Source: Lachnospiraceae bacterium
GTDB lineage: Bacteria; Bacillota; Clostridia; Lachnospirales; Lachnospiraceae
DNA: 17,924 nt
Direction: 5' to 3'
Assembly (NCBI GenBank): GCA_900767585.1
Contig: CAAFZP010000131.1
Span: 1 to 17,924, forward strand
The notes under the pieces: generated by a model
Databases searched by the model: none
What the model saw: the letters and a program-made list of their open reading frames with translations, nothing else
What the model was told of the DNA's origin: nothing
In this document: positions 5,688 through 13,562 of the stretch, piece by piece
Position numbering within the stretch: the stretch's first letter is position 1
Layout: each line of letters begins with the position of its first letter
Made by a program: the position numbers and the translations under genes

Positions 5688-7169
5688 ATGAGTATGATGA
5701 GAAAAATTGCTGTATTGATGATTGTTTTCGTGATGTTGATTCCATCCTTTGCCTCTTGTGGGAAAAAAACTTCTCCCCCCACAGAGAACTCTTCCGAAAC
5801 GACAGATACGGAGACCGACACGACAGCGCTGTATGATGGACAGGGATATCTTCTCGACAATCTCGGAACTCGGGATTACAACCGGCCCATCAGAATCTTT
5901 GCATGGGCAGAGTCTGCGATTAAAGAATTCGGAGTGGATTCAACTGACTTGAGAGATACTTTGAACAGTGCGGTGTATTCCCGGAATCTTGTTGTGGAAA
6001 ATCGGATGGGCGTAACTTTGGAGTATCAGTACCAGGACGGTTGGGATTCAAAAATGTATGATTTTGCAGCAAAGGCAAAAATATTGGCGGAATTGGGCGA
6101 TATCGATATGATAGCTGGCTACAGTATGGCGGCTTCCTTGTTAATGGTTCAAGGCGTAAGCGCTGACCTGACTTCTATGAACAACCTGGATTTTGAAAAG
6201 CCATGGTGGCCCAAATATTTGATTGAGAAATGCAGATTGTACGACGACCTGTATTTCTGCACGGGAGATATTGCCCCGAGCTTGTTCCGGGAATCGTATC
6301 TGATTTTTTATAATAAGAATTTGGCTGAGGCAAATTCGCTACCCGACCTTTACGAGGTCGTTGAAAATCAGGAGTGGACCATTGAAAAGATGTTCGAACT
6401 CGGATCTCTTGTATCGGAGAACAACGATGCAGTGAAAGACGAAAATGACATATTTGGCTTTACCACCTATCGTACATTTACAGATGCGTTTTATCAGGGA
6501 TCCGGCCTGATGACTATTGAGAATGCGCCGGACGGTTCCATTATGATTTCCGATGATTTCGGATCTTCAAAGACACATTCACTCCTGAAAAAGCTTGTAG
6601 GATATTCCCAAAGTCCTGACCACTGCTTTTCTGATTATGGTAATAACTTATATCTCGACAGTTGGTACAGCGGAAAGGCACTTTTCACGCTGAACACAAC
6701 TCAGCTGGCAACGCGGAATAAAGAAAAAGGTTTGAAATTCGGGATTCTGCCTGTTCCCAAATATGATCGGGAACAGGAGGATTATCTTACAATTCCCGGA
6801 TTTTTCTACACAATTTATTCGATCCCTCGTTCTGCCGACAAGGACGCTGTATCTGCAGTGCTTGAATGCCTTGCGTCTGAGGGGTACAGAAAAACCGCAC
6901 CTGCTCTATTTGAGGTGATTATGAAAGCCCGTATTTCGGAGGCTCCGGAAGATTATTATATGTGGGACCGGATTAAAGATAGCCTGATACTGGATTCCGG
7001 TAGAATATTTTCGGAACAGTTCGAGAAACACACATGGAGTGTTTTCCGCGATACGCTCGCACACTGCTCTACTAATTGGGTTTCGGCTTTCGGCAACTAC
7101 CGCGACTCCTTGGAGGCACAGGCTGCCTCACTGAACACCGTGATGCTTTCGATTAAATCCATGCACTAA
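5688..7169 (+). CDS. Extracellular solute-binding lipoprotein (family 1-like), orphan
   Basis: A 493-residue lipoprotein. The signal peptide ends in 'SFASC' with Cys24 as lipid anchor, followed by a Ser/Thr/Glu-rich linker to about residue 50. The mature part has the features of family 1 ABC sugar-binding proteins: 'IRIFAW', 'GDIDMIAGYS', 'FCTGDIAPS', 'LIFYNKNLAEA', 'WTIEKMFEL', a late 'ILPVPKY' and 'YSIPRSA'. ATG 5688 is chosen because AAAGGG lies ten bases upstream; 5679 is too close. It is the first gene after the divergent AraC regulator and is followed 12 bp later by the next lipoprotein. No permease or ATPase gene follows, so it must use transporter parts from elsewhere or act as a surface binder. 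Confident in fold, not in ligand. Confidence 0.82.
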   Translation: MSMMRKIAVLMIVFVMLIPSFASCGKKTSPPTENSSETTDTETDTTALYDGQGYLLDNLGTRDYNRPIRIFAWAESAIKEFGVDSTDLRDTLNSAVYSRNLVVENRMGVTLEYQYQDGWDSKMYDFAAKAKILAELGDIDMIAGYSMAASLLMVQGVSADLTSMNNLDFEKPWWPKYLIEKCRLYDDLYFCTGDIAPSLFRESYLIFYNKNLAEANSLPDLYEVVENQEWTIEKMFELGSLVSENNDAVKDENDIFGFTTYRTFTDAFYQGSGLMTIENAPDGSIMISDDFGSSKTHSLLKKLVGYSQSPDHCFSDYGNNLYLDSWYSGKALFTLNTTQLATRNKEKGLKFGILPVPKYDREQEDYLTIPGFFYTIYSIPRSADKDAVSAVLECLASEGYRKTAPALFEVIMKARISEAPEDYYMWDRIKDSLILDSGRIFSEQFEKHTWSVFRDTLAHCSTNWVSAFGNYRDSLEAQAASLNTVMLSIKSMH

Positions 7170-7181
7170 GGAATGATTTTT

Positions 7182-8885
7182 ATGAAAAAAACTATTTTAA
7201 TCCTGATGATTTTTATATCTATATTGTTCTGTGCGATTTCTTGTGGTCAGAGAATACCTACGGATGAAAAAAACACAAGTGGTTCTGACACAACAACCGA
7301 TACATCAAACGAAACTGAAACCGGAAGTAGTATAGATGACAATGGCGTTCAACTTGTCAGCGAGGGGATAGCACAGTTTGTGATTGTTTGTACCGATTCA
7401 GCTTACATAAGTCCGGCAGAATATCTTGCAACAACCCTGAATGCCAAAACCGGTGCTGTTTTTTCTCTTCAGGATACGGTACCGGTTAAAGGGGAAGCTC
7501 ATGCGATGTTCGTCGGAAGTGTCGATACGGAAAACTATGTCAAGGCGTATGAGAATATTTCTTATAGCGGGTACGGTGCGCAGTATGTGGACGGAGATAT
7601 CTATCTTTGCGGATATGAGGAAGCTACGGTCAGCAAGGCCGTCCAGAAGTTCACATCGGGAATTTTATCAAGTAATACAACCGTTGGAGCGTCCGGCAAA
7701 AAGAACTGTGTGATCCCTGAGAAACTGTTCTTTACAAGTTCTCCTGCATATAGTATCAGTTCTCCGAAACTTCTTGGGAAACCGCTTTCGGGTTACGGGG
7801 TGATGTTTGACGGGGACGCTTCTGACGCTGAGAAGGCGGTTATGCAAATTTTTTGGAAGAAGACGGGAAAATACACGGGATGTGTTCTGACATACTCTTC
7901 CGAAAAAGACGGTCAGATCATCTTTTCAAAGCAGACATCGCCCAACGATTCGTATTCCTATTCCTTGAAAAGCGAGGGCAGCACCATCCGGGCTGAATAT
8001 GGGAACCTGACTTCCATGTTTTTTGCAATGGATGCACTTTTCAACGCTTATAGTGCGGATACCTCGTCCGGAATCGATATCAGCGGCAGTGCTTGGGACG
8101 GTGACAGTGTAGCGAAAACCGATGTATCGCATATTCGCGTGATGTCGAGTAATGTGTTGATGCCGGATCCTATGGGCGGTGAAGATTTACCTCTTGCGGT
8201 CAGGGCACAGGTACTTTCGGAATACTATTCGCTGTATCGTCCGGACTTTATCGGTTTGCAGGAGGCAAACACTGATTTTAAGAATTATATTATGAGTGAC
8301 TTAGGATCGCTTTACAGCATGGTGGAATCCAAAGAGGTGACGACGAAAAATTATACCCCACTGTTGTACAGAAGCGACCTTTATGAGGTCATTGACAGCA
8401 AATTTCATCAGTTTGCGGTTGATGGGTGCTGGTCATATGAATGGGCATTGTATACGAGCAAAACCGATAGCACTGTGAGAATTTTACATATGAATTTGCA
8501 TTATCATTATCAAAGTACGGAAAGTCGTATGCCGGGTGTTACCGAGGTAAACCTGGAATTGAAACGCCTGAAAACACTTTATCCAGATGCGGTCGTTTTT
8601 GTGACGGGGGATTACAACTGTTATACCACAAGCCCGGAGTTTAATGCTATGATGAGTGGGTTGGATATGCAGTCCGGCATGCTGCTTACTGAGGATAGCG
8701 ACGGAGACAGATTGGGGCACCATACACTGGGAAGTGTGGCTTCCGATCTGACTTCACATGCGATTGATCATGTTTCGGTCAACCCGAATCAGGTAAAGGT
8801 TATTAAGCATCGCATGATATTTGATGAATTGGTGGCTTATGCGACGGATCACTGCCCGATTTTTATTGATGTAACAATAATATAG
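7182..8885 (+). CDS. Lipoprotein with tandem glycosidase-type N-domains and an EEP (endonuclease/exonuclease/phosphatase) domain
   Basis: A 567-residue lipoprotein: signal peptide with 'CAISC' (Cys21 anchored), Ser/Thr linker to about 55. Two stretches (about 60-165 and 200-305) resemble the small alpha/beta N-domains found before GH20/GH67 catalytic modules (pattern 'MFVGS...GYGAQYVDGDIYLCGY' and 'QIIFSK...NLTSMFFAMDALFNAY'). Residues about 318-567 are a metal-dependent EEP domain: 'VMSSNVL', 'GLQEAN' (catalytic Glu), 'HMNLHYHY', 'GDYNCYTT' (Asp and Asn), 'IDHVSV' and 'TDHCPIF' (catalytic Asp-His). EEP enzymes cleave phosphodiester or phosphomonoester bonds in nucleic acids, lipids or inositol phosphates. 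Start ATG 7182 follows AAGGA. Surface location with sugar-type domains suggests a glycan- or phospholipid-linked phosphate as substrate; this is inference. Confidence 0.8.
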   Translation: MKKTILILMIFISILFCAISCGQRIPTDEKNTSGSDTTTDTSNETETGSSIDDNGVQLVSEGIAQFVIVCTDSAYISPAEYLATTLNAKTGAVFSLQDTVPVKGEAHAMFVGSVDTENYVKAYENISYSGYGAQYVDGDIYLCGYEEATVSKAVQKFTSGILSSNTTVGASGKKNCVIPEKLFFTSSPAYSISSPKLLGKPLSGYGVMFDGDASDAEKAVMQIFWKKTGKYTGCVLTYSSEKDGQIIFSKQTSPNDSYSYSLKSEGSTIRAEYGNLTSMFFAMDALFNAYSADTSSGIDISGSAWDGDSVAKTDVSHIRVMSSNVLMPDPMGGEDLPLAVRAQVLSEYYSLYRPDFIGLQEANTDFKNYIMSDLGSLYSMVESKEVTTKNYTPLLYRSDLYEVIDSKFHQFAVDGCWSYEWALYTSKTDSTVRILHMNLHYHYQSTESRMPGVTEVNLELKRLKTLYPDAVVFVTGDYNCYTTSPEFNAMMSGLDMQSGMLLTEDSDGDRLGHHTLGSVASDLTSHAIDHVSVNPNQVKVIKHRMIFDELVAYATDHCPIFIDVTII

Positions 8886-8918
8886 GAGCAACCGAATCAG
8901 AGAAAAAGGCAAAGAACT

Positions 8919-9770
8919 ATGATACTAAGCGAAGTATTTGACAGATTATATGAAATCGGTCAACAGAACAGAGAGAAAAGCGGAACAGATGATCTACGCG
9001 TAATGTCAAACAATGTTTTGAACACGAAAGATCCTGCATCGCTTCAGTCTCCGATATCGTTTGAGGAACGGGCGACAATTCTCGGCTCCTATTATCTGTA
9101 TTTTGCTCCTGATCTCCTCGGGCTTCAGGAGATTTCTCAAGAAATGCTTGCGATATTGATGTCCTGCATCGGAGAGCAGTATGCGGTAGTCGACACCTCA
9201 GGTGAAGATAACAATTACACCCCCGTATTATATCGGAAAGATCGGTTTGAACCGGTCGATGCCAAATTTCATCATTTTCAGGTCGGCGGGTGTTGGTCTT
9301 ATCAATGGGCACTGTTTCGCGATATCTATATTCCGGACCGAACAGTCATTCACATGAATCTGCATTATTACTACAAAAATTCCGAAGGCAGAAGACCGGG
9401 GGCAAAAGAAGTTAATAACGAATTGCGCGTGCTTGTAGGCGAGTATTCGGATACCCCGATTTTTATTACCGGGGATTACAACTGTTATACAACCAGTCAG
9501 GAGTATCTGGATTCGTTTGACGGATTGCGCATAAGCTCCGGTATGCTACTTGCAAAACAGCACGATGATTATCTCTGCGGTTTTCACCGGCTTGGCGATA
9601 TGAAGCCTGTAGCAGATGTTCCTTCCATCGATCATATTTCGGTTACTTCTGATTTTGTCGATGTTGAGCTCTACCGTAAGATTGTTGACAGAATGATATG
9701 CACTGCAACCGATCATTATCCGATTTTTATTGATGTCCGATACAAAGCACGGAAGGGGGGAGGAAGATAG
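8919..9770 (+). CDS. Cytosolic EEP-family phosphodiesterase/phosphatase, paralogue of the upstream gene's C-terminal domain
   Basis: A 283-residue protein without a signal peptide. It aligns end to end with the EEP domain of the preceding lipoprotein: 'VMSNNVL', 'GLQEIS', 'NYTPVLYR', 'GGCWSYQWALF', 'HMNLHYYY', 'GDYNCYTT' (about 184), 'SIDHISV' (about 236), 'TATDHYPIFIDV' (about 263). All residues expected for metal binding and catalysis are present. The start is supported by AAGG nine bases upstream. It is 33 bp after the lipoprotein stop, so co-transcribed. The C-terminus is basic (KARKGGGR). The pair looks like a tandem duplication giving a surface-anchored and an intracellular enzyme of the same type. 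Confidence 0.82.
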   Translation: MILSEVFDRLYEIGQQNREKSGTDDLRVMSNNVLNTKDPASLQSPISFEERATILGSYYLYFAPDLLGLQEISQEMLAILMSCIGEQYAVVDTSGEDNNYTPVLYRKDRFEPVDAKFHHFQVGGCWSYQWALFRDIYIPDRTVIHMNLHYYYKNSEGRRPGAKEVNNELRVLVGEYSDTPIFITGDYNCYTTSQEYLDSFDGLRISSGMLLAKQHDDYLCGFHRLGDMKPVADVPSIDHISVTSDFVDVELYRKIVDRMICTATDHYPIFIDVRYKARKGGGR

Positions 9771-9894
9771 AAAAGTACAATAAGCTCTGATTGATCGGCA
9801 AGTGCTGCAACAAAGAAAAAGGAGGGGGTAGAAACTAAAAGCTTGCTTTATACCGGAACCACAAAAACAACAAAACGAAAGGAATGAATCATCA

Positions 9895-11904
9895 ATGAAA
9901 AAACGAGAACTCTTTTTCCAAAAGGTATTGGCTGTGTTCACTGCCGCTATTATGAGCGTAATGGTTACAATTCCGGGTACGATATTTGCGGCATCTGCTG
10001 ACGATTACACGGTAAGCGAAGACGGAAATACCTATTATGTGGGATCTGCCGATGCTTGGAACCAATTAGCAGCACTGGGGTTGACTTTTGAAGGAAAGAC
10101 GATTGAACTGACAGGAAACATTGATGCCGGTGGTGCGGAACTGAAATCTCTTAGCACCGCTTTTGTCGGTACTTTCGACGGCAAAGGATTTACGGTCAGC
10201 AATTCCGGTATTTCCGCGGCTTTGATCGCGAGCGAAGTGACGGCGGCTGGTGCTACTATCCGGAATCTGGTAATTCGTGGGGTTACGCTGACAAGAACTA
10301 GCGGGGATCACGGCATTGTGGTAGATGTAACACGCGGCATGGTGACGATCACCGATGTAACGCTTACTGACTGTACGGTTTCGGCTCCTTCAAACGGCGG
10401 AATCGGTGGTGTGATCGGCGCACTTTACGCCGTTGGTCACTTGAAAGCGGAGCGCTGCAAGGTGCAGAATATGAATCTGACTGCAAAACAGCAAACAGGG
10501 TTGTTCCTGGGGCGTTCCAGTAACCCAGCTAGTACCATTGAGATGCGAAATTGTGAAATAAGCGGATCTTTGAGCGCAGCAGGGGACAGACTTGGCGGAG
10601 TGATTGGTGAGTGTTTTTCTTCCGTTTTGCTCGACGGGATTCTTGTGGATCTCTCTATTACCAATCCTGCTGCTACCGGTGACACAGGCGGTGTGATTGG
10701 ACAATTATGCCTGAACAAAAGTACAACGGCATACAATGCTACGGTACGCAATGTGAAAGTCAAGGCTTCTGCCACGATTGCAGGGAATGATAGCGGTGGT
10801 TTAGGTGGAATCATCGGTACCGTTTACTTGGGCGAGACCTCTGTTCTGGAACTTGAGAATGTATATACAGAGGGAAGCCTTACGATCCAGAAAGGAAACG
10901 CAGGCGGTCTGATCGGATTTTCCGTTATTTCAAACAGCACTGCAGTCAGCAATATCCGGAATTGTGAGTCTCAGATGACGGTTACATCCAATACTCCAAA
11001 CGCTTGGCACGGTGTTGGTTCACTGATCGGTCAGTGGGGAAGAACGAATCAGAGCGGTTACGGCGGAACTTTGAATATTTCTGACTGCGTTGCGGGCGGA
11101 ATTGTTGCCGGAACTATGACGAACACTTCGGGTCCTGATTGCGCCGGCGGAATTATAGGAATGCTTGCTTGCGCGAGTACCGTATCTCCCTCTGTAAACA
11201 TTCAGAATTGCATTATCACTGCGAAGATTACCGCAACGCAGAATAAAGGGTATAACGCATTGCTGATCGGCTCGGTTGTGAAGTATGAGGGTGCAGTGAA
11301 TTACAGTAATATCTCTGCAGTCGATTCCGGAAGAACAATCGTCAATTACAACAGCCCAGCCCTGACTGTGAATGGAAATCCGGGAACCGGTGCGATGACC
11401 CTTGACGATGTTTTGCTCGTGAGTGCTGAGAAAACTTCTGAAATGATCAAGAAAAATGAGATTGGATATATCACCGAAGTTAGCGGGCATTTGATTGCTG
11501 CTTACTGTCAGGATACCAATATCAGCCATTCTGAACTCACTTCTACAGATAAATACAATATCCGGTTCATCGCACTTTCCCAACTGTCGACATTCCAGAG
11601 CGCAGGCTTTCGGATTGTTGTGAAAAACACAGAGACTGATGCGGTTATCAAAACCTTTGAAAACAGTGACTGTCAGGCGTATGACAAACTTACCGGAAAT
11701 GCGGACGGGACCATTGAAGCATATGAAGTTAAGGATTTCGGTGCGGAGAAGTTTATTGCGCTGACTATTACAAACATCCCGGCAGGAGTTGCTTACACTT
11801 TTGAAATAACTCCTTACTATGTAACTGCTTCGGGAATTAGAGTAAACGGAAACACAGCTGTCATTAAGTACAGTTCAACCGGTTCTTTTGTCGCTGCGGT
11901 ATAA
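9895..11904 (+). CDS. Secreted GLUG-type repeat protein (predicted beta-helix)
   Basis: A 669-residue secreted protein. A signal peptide with a hydrophobic core (about 10-32) ends near 'IFAASA'. Residues about 100-460 contain at least seven copies of a roughly 45-residue unit built around 'GG(V/I/L)IG' with 'xxNC/xVxN' turns, the GLUG-like signature of right-handed beta-helical surface proteins. The C-terminal domain (about 520-669: 'YNIRFIALSQL', 'SAGFRIVV', 'FEITPYYVT') resembles a domain common at the ends of secreted proteins of gut Clostridia. There is no LPXTG motif or transmembrane tail. AAAGGA lies eleven bases before the ATG. Likely an adhesin or glycan-binding partner of the surrounding enzymes; no catalytic motif seen. 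Confidence 0.75.
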   Translation: MKKRELFFQKVLAVFTAAIMSVMVTIPGTIFAASADDYTVSEDGNTYYVGSADAWNQLAALGLTFEGKTIELTGNIDAGGAELKSLSTAFVGTFDGKGFTVSNSGISAALIASEVTAAGATIRNLVIRGVTLTRTSGDHGIVVDVTRGMVTITDVTLTDCTVSAPSNGGIGGVIGALYAVGHLKAERCKVQNMNLTAKQQTGLFLGRSSNPASTIEMRNCEISGSLSAAGDRLGGVIGECFSSVLLDGILVDLSITNPAATGDTGGVIGQLCLNKSTTAYNATVRNVKVKASATIAGNDSGGLGGIIGTVYLGETSVLELENVYTEGSLTIQKGNAGGLIGFSVISNSTAVSNIRNCESQMTVTSNTPNAWHGVGSLIGQWGRTNQSGYGGTLNISDCVAGGIVAGTMTNTSGPDCAGGIIGMLACASTVSPSVNIQNCIITAKITATQNKGYNALLIGSVVKYEGAVNYSNISAVDSGRTIVNYNSPALTVNGNPGTGAMTLDDVLLVSAEKTSEMIKKNEIGYITEVSGHLIAAYCQDTNISHSELTSTDKYNIRFIALSQLSTFQSAGFRIVVKNTETDAVIKTFENSDCQAYDKLTGNADGTIEAYEVKDFGAEKFIALTITNIPAGVAYTFEITPYYVTASGIRVNGNTAVIKYSSTGSFVAAV

Positions 11905-11914
11905 AGGGAGGAGA

Positions 11915-12058
11915 ATGAAGATGATGATGTTTTACCATAGCCCGTCAGCTGAATTGGTATTCTTGGGTGTCTACGATGTCCTGACTGTATCAGGTGAAGG
12001 AGCTTCTATGGATTGGGAGGATGGAACAGTCCCCAATGGAGAAAGTGGGGCAATATGA
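11915..12058 (+). CDS. 47-residue peptide, translationally coupled to the esterase
   Basis: A short gene with an excellent ribosome binding site (GGGAGGAG, 11906-11913), though only one base separates the core from the first ATG, so a later in-frame ATG (11921-11927) may be used. The peptide has a 'YHSPSAELVFLG', 'YDVLTVSGEG' and 'MDWEDGTVP' layout. That recalls a family of small uncharacterised clostridial peptides with Tyr-x-x-Pro near the N-terminus and an Asp-(Val/Ile)-(Leu/Ile)-Thr-x-Ser-Gly core. The stop TGA overlaps the downstream ATG (ATATGA at 12053-12058), so both are translated together. It is too short and acidic for a membrane or signal peptide. Function unknown; a peptide precursor or a leader for coupling are both possible. 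Confidence 0.6.
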   Translation: MKMMMFYHSPSAELVFLGVYDVLTVSGEGASMDWEDGTVPNGESGAI

Positions 12059-13325
12059 TTGTACAAAAACGCGGAAACCACATCATACATCGCCTTTTGC
12101 TGTTGTTGCTTGCTGTTCTTCCCGTATCTCTCATTGCATGCAGTATGCCGGATTCCGCGCCTGTGGAATCGGTGATACCGGAATCGCGGAAACGGACTTA
12201 CCGACCGCGGGTCCATCCGAAACTACTTCGGCTCCCTCACTTCCGGATACCCCCGGAACTGACGGGGAAAGCAGTGTGAGCCATCCCCTGAACAGTTCTA
12301 CCGAAGGGGTCCGGATCCTCGGCGTACGCAACCTTGCCGCCGAAACCGGTATCAACTGCGACTGGAGCTGTTCCGGAATTGAGCTGACGGTCCGTCATGA
12401 GGGGGGCGATCTCCGCTTCAATATCAGCTCTACGGCGGGGTGCTATTTCCGGGCATATGTGGATGGAGAGGTTTGGTATTTCTCCGAGGAGAATCCGTAC
12501 TGTACCGTCAATCTGTTCGGAAAACTGACTTTGACCGATCTGTCGGCGGGCGTTCATACGGTGCGCGTTACCAAGGTCACCGGTTATACGCTGGCGCGTG
12601 CGCAGATCCTCTCGGTGGATTTCAAAGGGGAGATCCTGACGGATGATGCGCTTACCGCCGACAGCGAACTGTATTTTGAGTTCGTCGGAGACAGCATCAC
12701 CTGCGGGTGGGGAACCATCGGAAATCACGCGGGCGCCTATACCGATCAGGATGGAACCTATGCGTTCTCTTACCTGCTAGCCGAAAAATATGGCGCGGAC
12801 TATTCCATGACCGCGCTTTCCGGACAGGGATTGCTTTGCGGAACGCCTGGCGTGACCAATGGTTATCTTTATGCCAGCGCGTTGCGGGATACCTCCGAGC
12901 AATACGCCTTTGAGCGGAAAGCGGATCTGGTGGTCATCAATATTGGGACCAATGATTATGCCCAGCGCAACAATCTCGGCATCACCGAGGCAACCTTCCG
13001 GGAAGCTTATCTGAGCTTCCTTCAAACCGTCCGCGAAAAGAACGGTGCGGACTGCAAGATCGTCTGCCTGTATAACGTGATGAACGATACCTTTGCCAAT
13101 GCGATCATCAGTGCCTGTGCGGAAATGGGAGGAGAGGCTTCCGGTATTTACTGCCTGAAGATGCCGCGTTCCGCAGGCAACCAGCATCCGACCATTGAGG
13201 AGCAGAAGATCTGCGCGGCAGTTCTGGAGGATGTTATCAACCGCGCGTTGGCTACGCCGTCCACGGTTATTGAAGGTTATGGTTCTGTGATTGACTGGGA
13301 ATCCGTATCTTCTATAACCGACTGA
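12055..13325 (+). CDS. SGNH/GDSL esterase lipoprotein (CE2-like), apparent -1 frameshift
   Basis: The start at 12055 encodes a lipoprotein signal (leucine run, then 'SLIAC', Cys29). That frame ends at 12279, while the rest of the protein continues in the -1 frame to 13325. The two are joined somewhere in 12130-12200, where both frames are open. Downstream of a Ser/Thr/Pro linker lies a beta-sandwich (about 80-205) and an SGNH hydrolase with 'GDSITCGWG' (Ser about 213), 'NIGTNDYAQ' (about 297) and 'QHPT' (about 377). This is the layout of family 2 carbohydrate esterases, which remove acetyl groups from sugars. The catalytic residues are intact. The frameshift may be a real inactivation, a sequencing error or recoding. 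The gene is visibly GC-richer than its neighbours. An artificial in-frame reading from 11994 is not favoured. Confidence 0.75.
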
Positions 13326-13562
13326 GGAGCATTGAGAGCAGGAAAACCTATATCGGAACTTCTTTGCTCTCCCCGCTCTTGTGCCATTAGAAGGGAGAGG
13401 GTCAGGTGAAATCCATATCGACGGTGACAACGAGTACTTGACCATCTGTGAGACCGATACGGCGGACTGTTCGAGTAGCAGGACGCCGTTTTCGCCCTTC
13501 ACGATTGGGCGTTTTGGAACGGCATTCAAAATTAAACATGCCATCATAGGAAAGACGTTGTA
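13326..13562 (+). other. Gap before the glycosidase with a doubtful small frame
   Basis: The 237-bp gap has a CTCTCCC/GGGAGAG inverted repeat (13367-13373/13393-13399). A frame of 60 codons (GTG 13381 to 13563) ends in TAATG, overlapping the glycosidase start. That frame has no ribosome binding site and no recognisable domain, so I do not call it a gene, though it could be the tail of a lost one. Confidence 0.3.

Noticed and set aside
9818..9894. Strong GGAGGGGG ribosome-binding-like sequence (9822-9829) upstream of the GLUG gene
   Set aside because: No ATG or GTG follows at a usable distance; the GLUG gene has its own AAAGGA site nearer its start. The 4-codon frame at 9884 is likely chance.
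11020..11583. 187-codon minus-strand frame opposite the GLUG-repeat protein
   Set aside because: Shadow of a repetitive gene; no start context and a composition unlike real proteins of the window.
12777..13547. 256-codon minus-strand open frame opposite the esterase
   Set aside because: It is antisense to a gene with clear SGNH motifs, has no ribosome binding site or domain pattern, and is expected by chance in GC-rich coding sequence.
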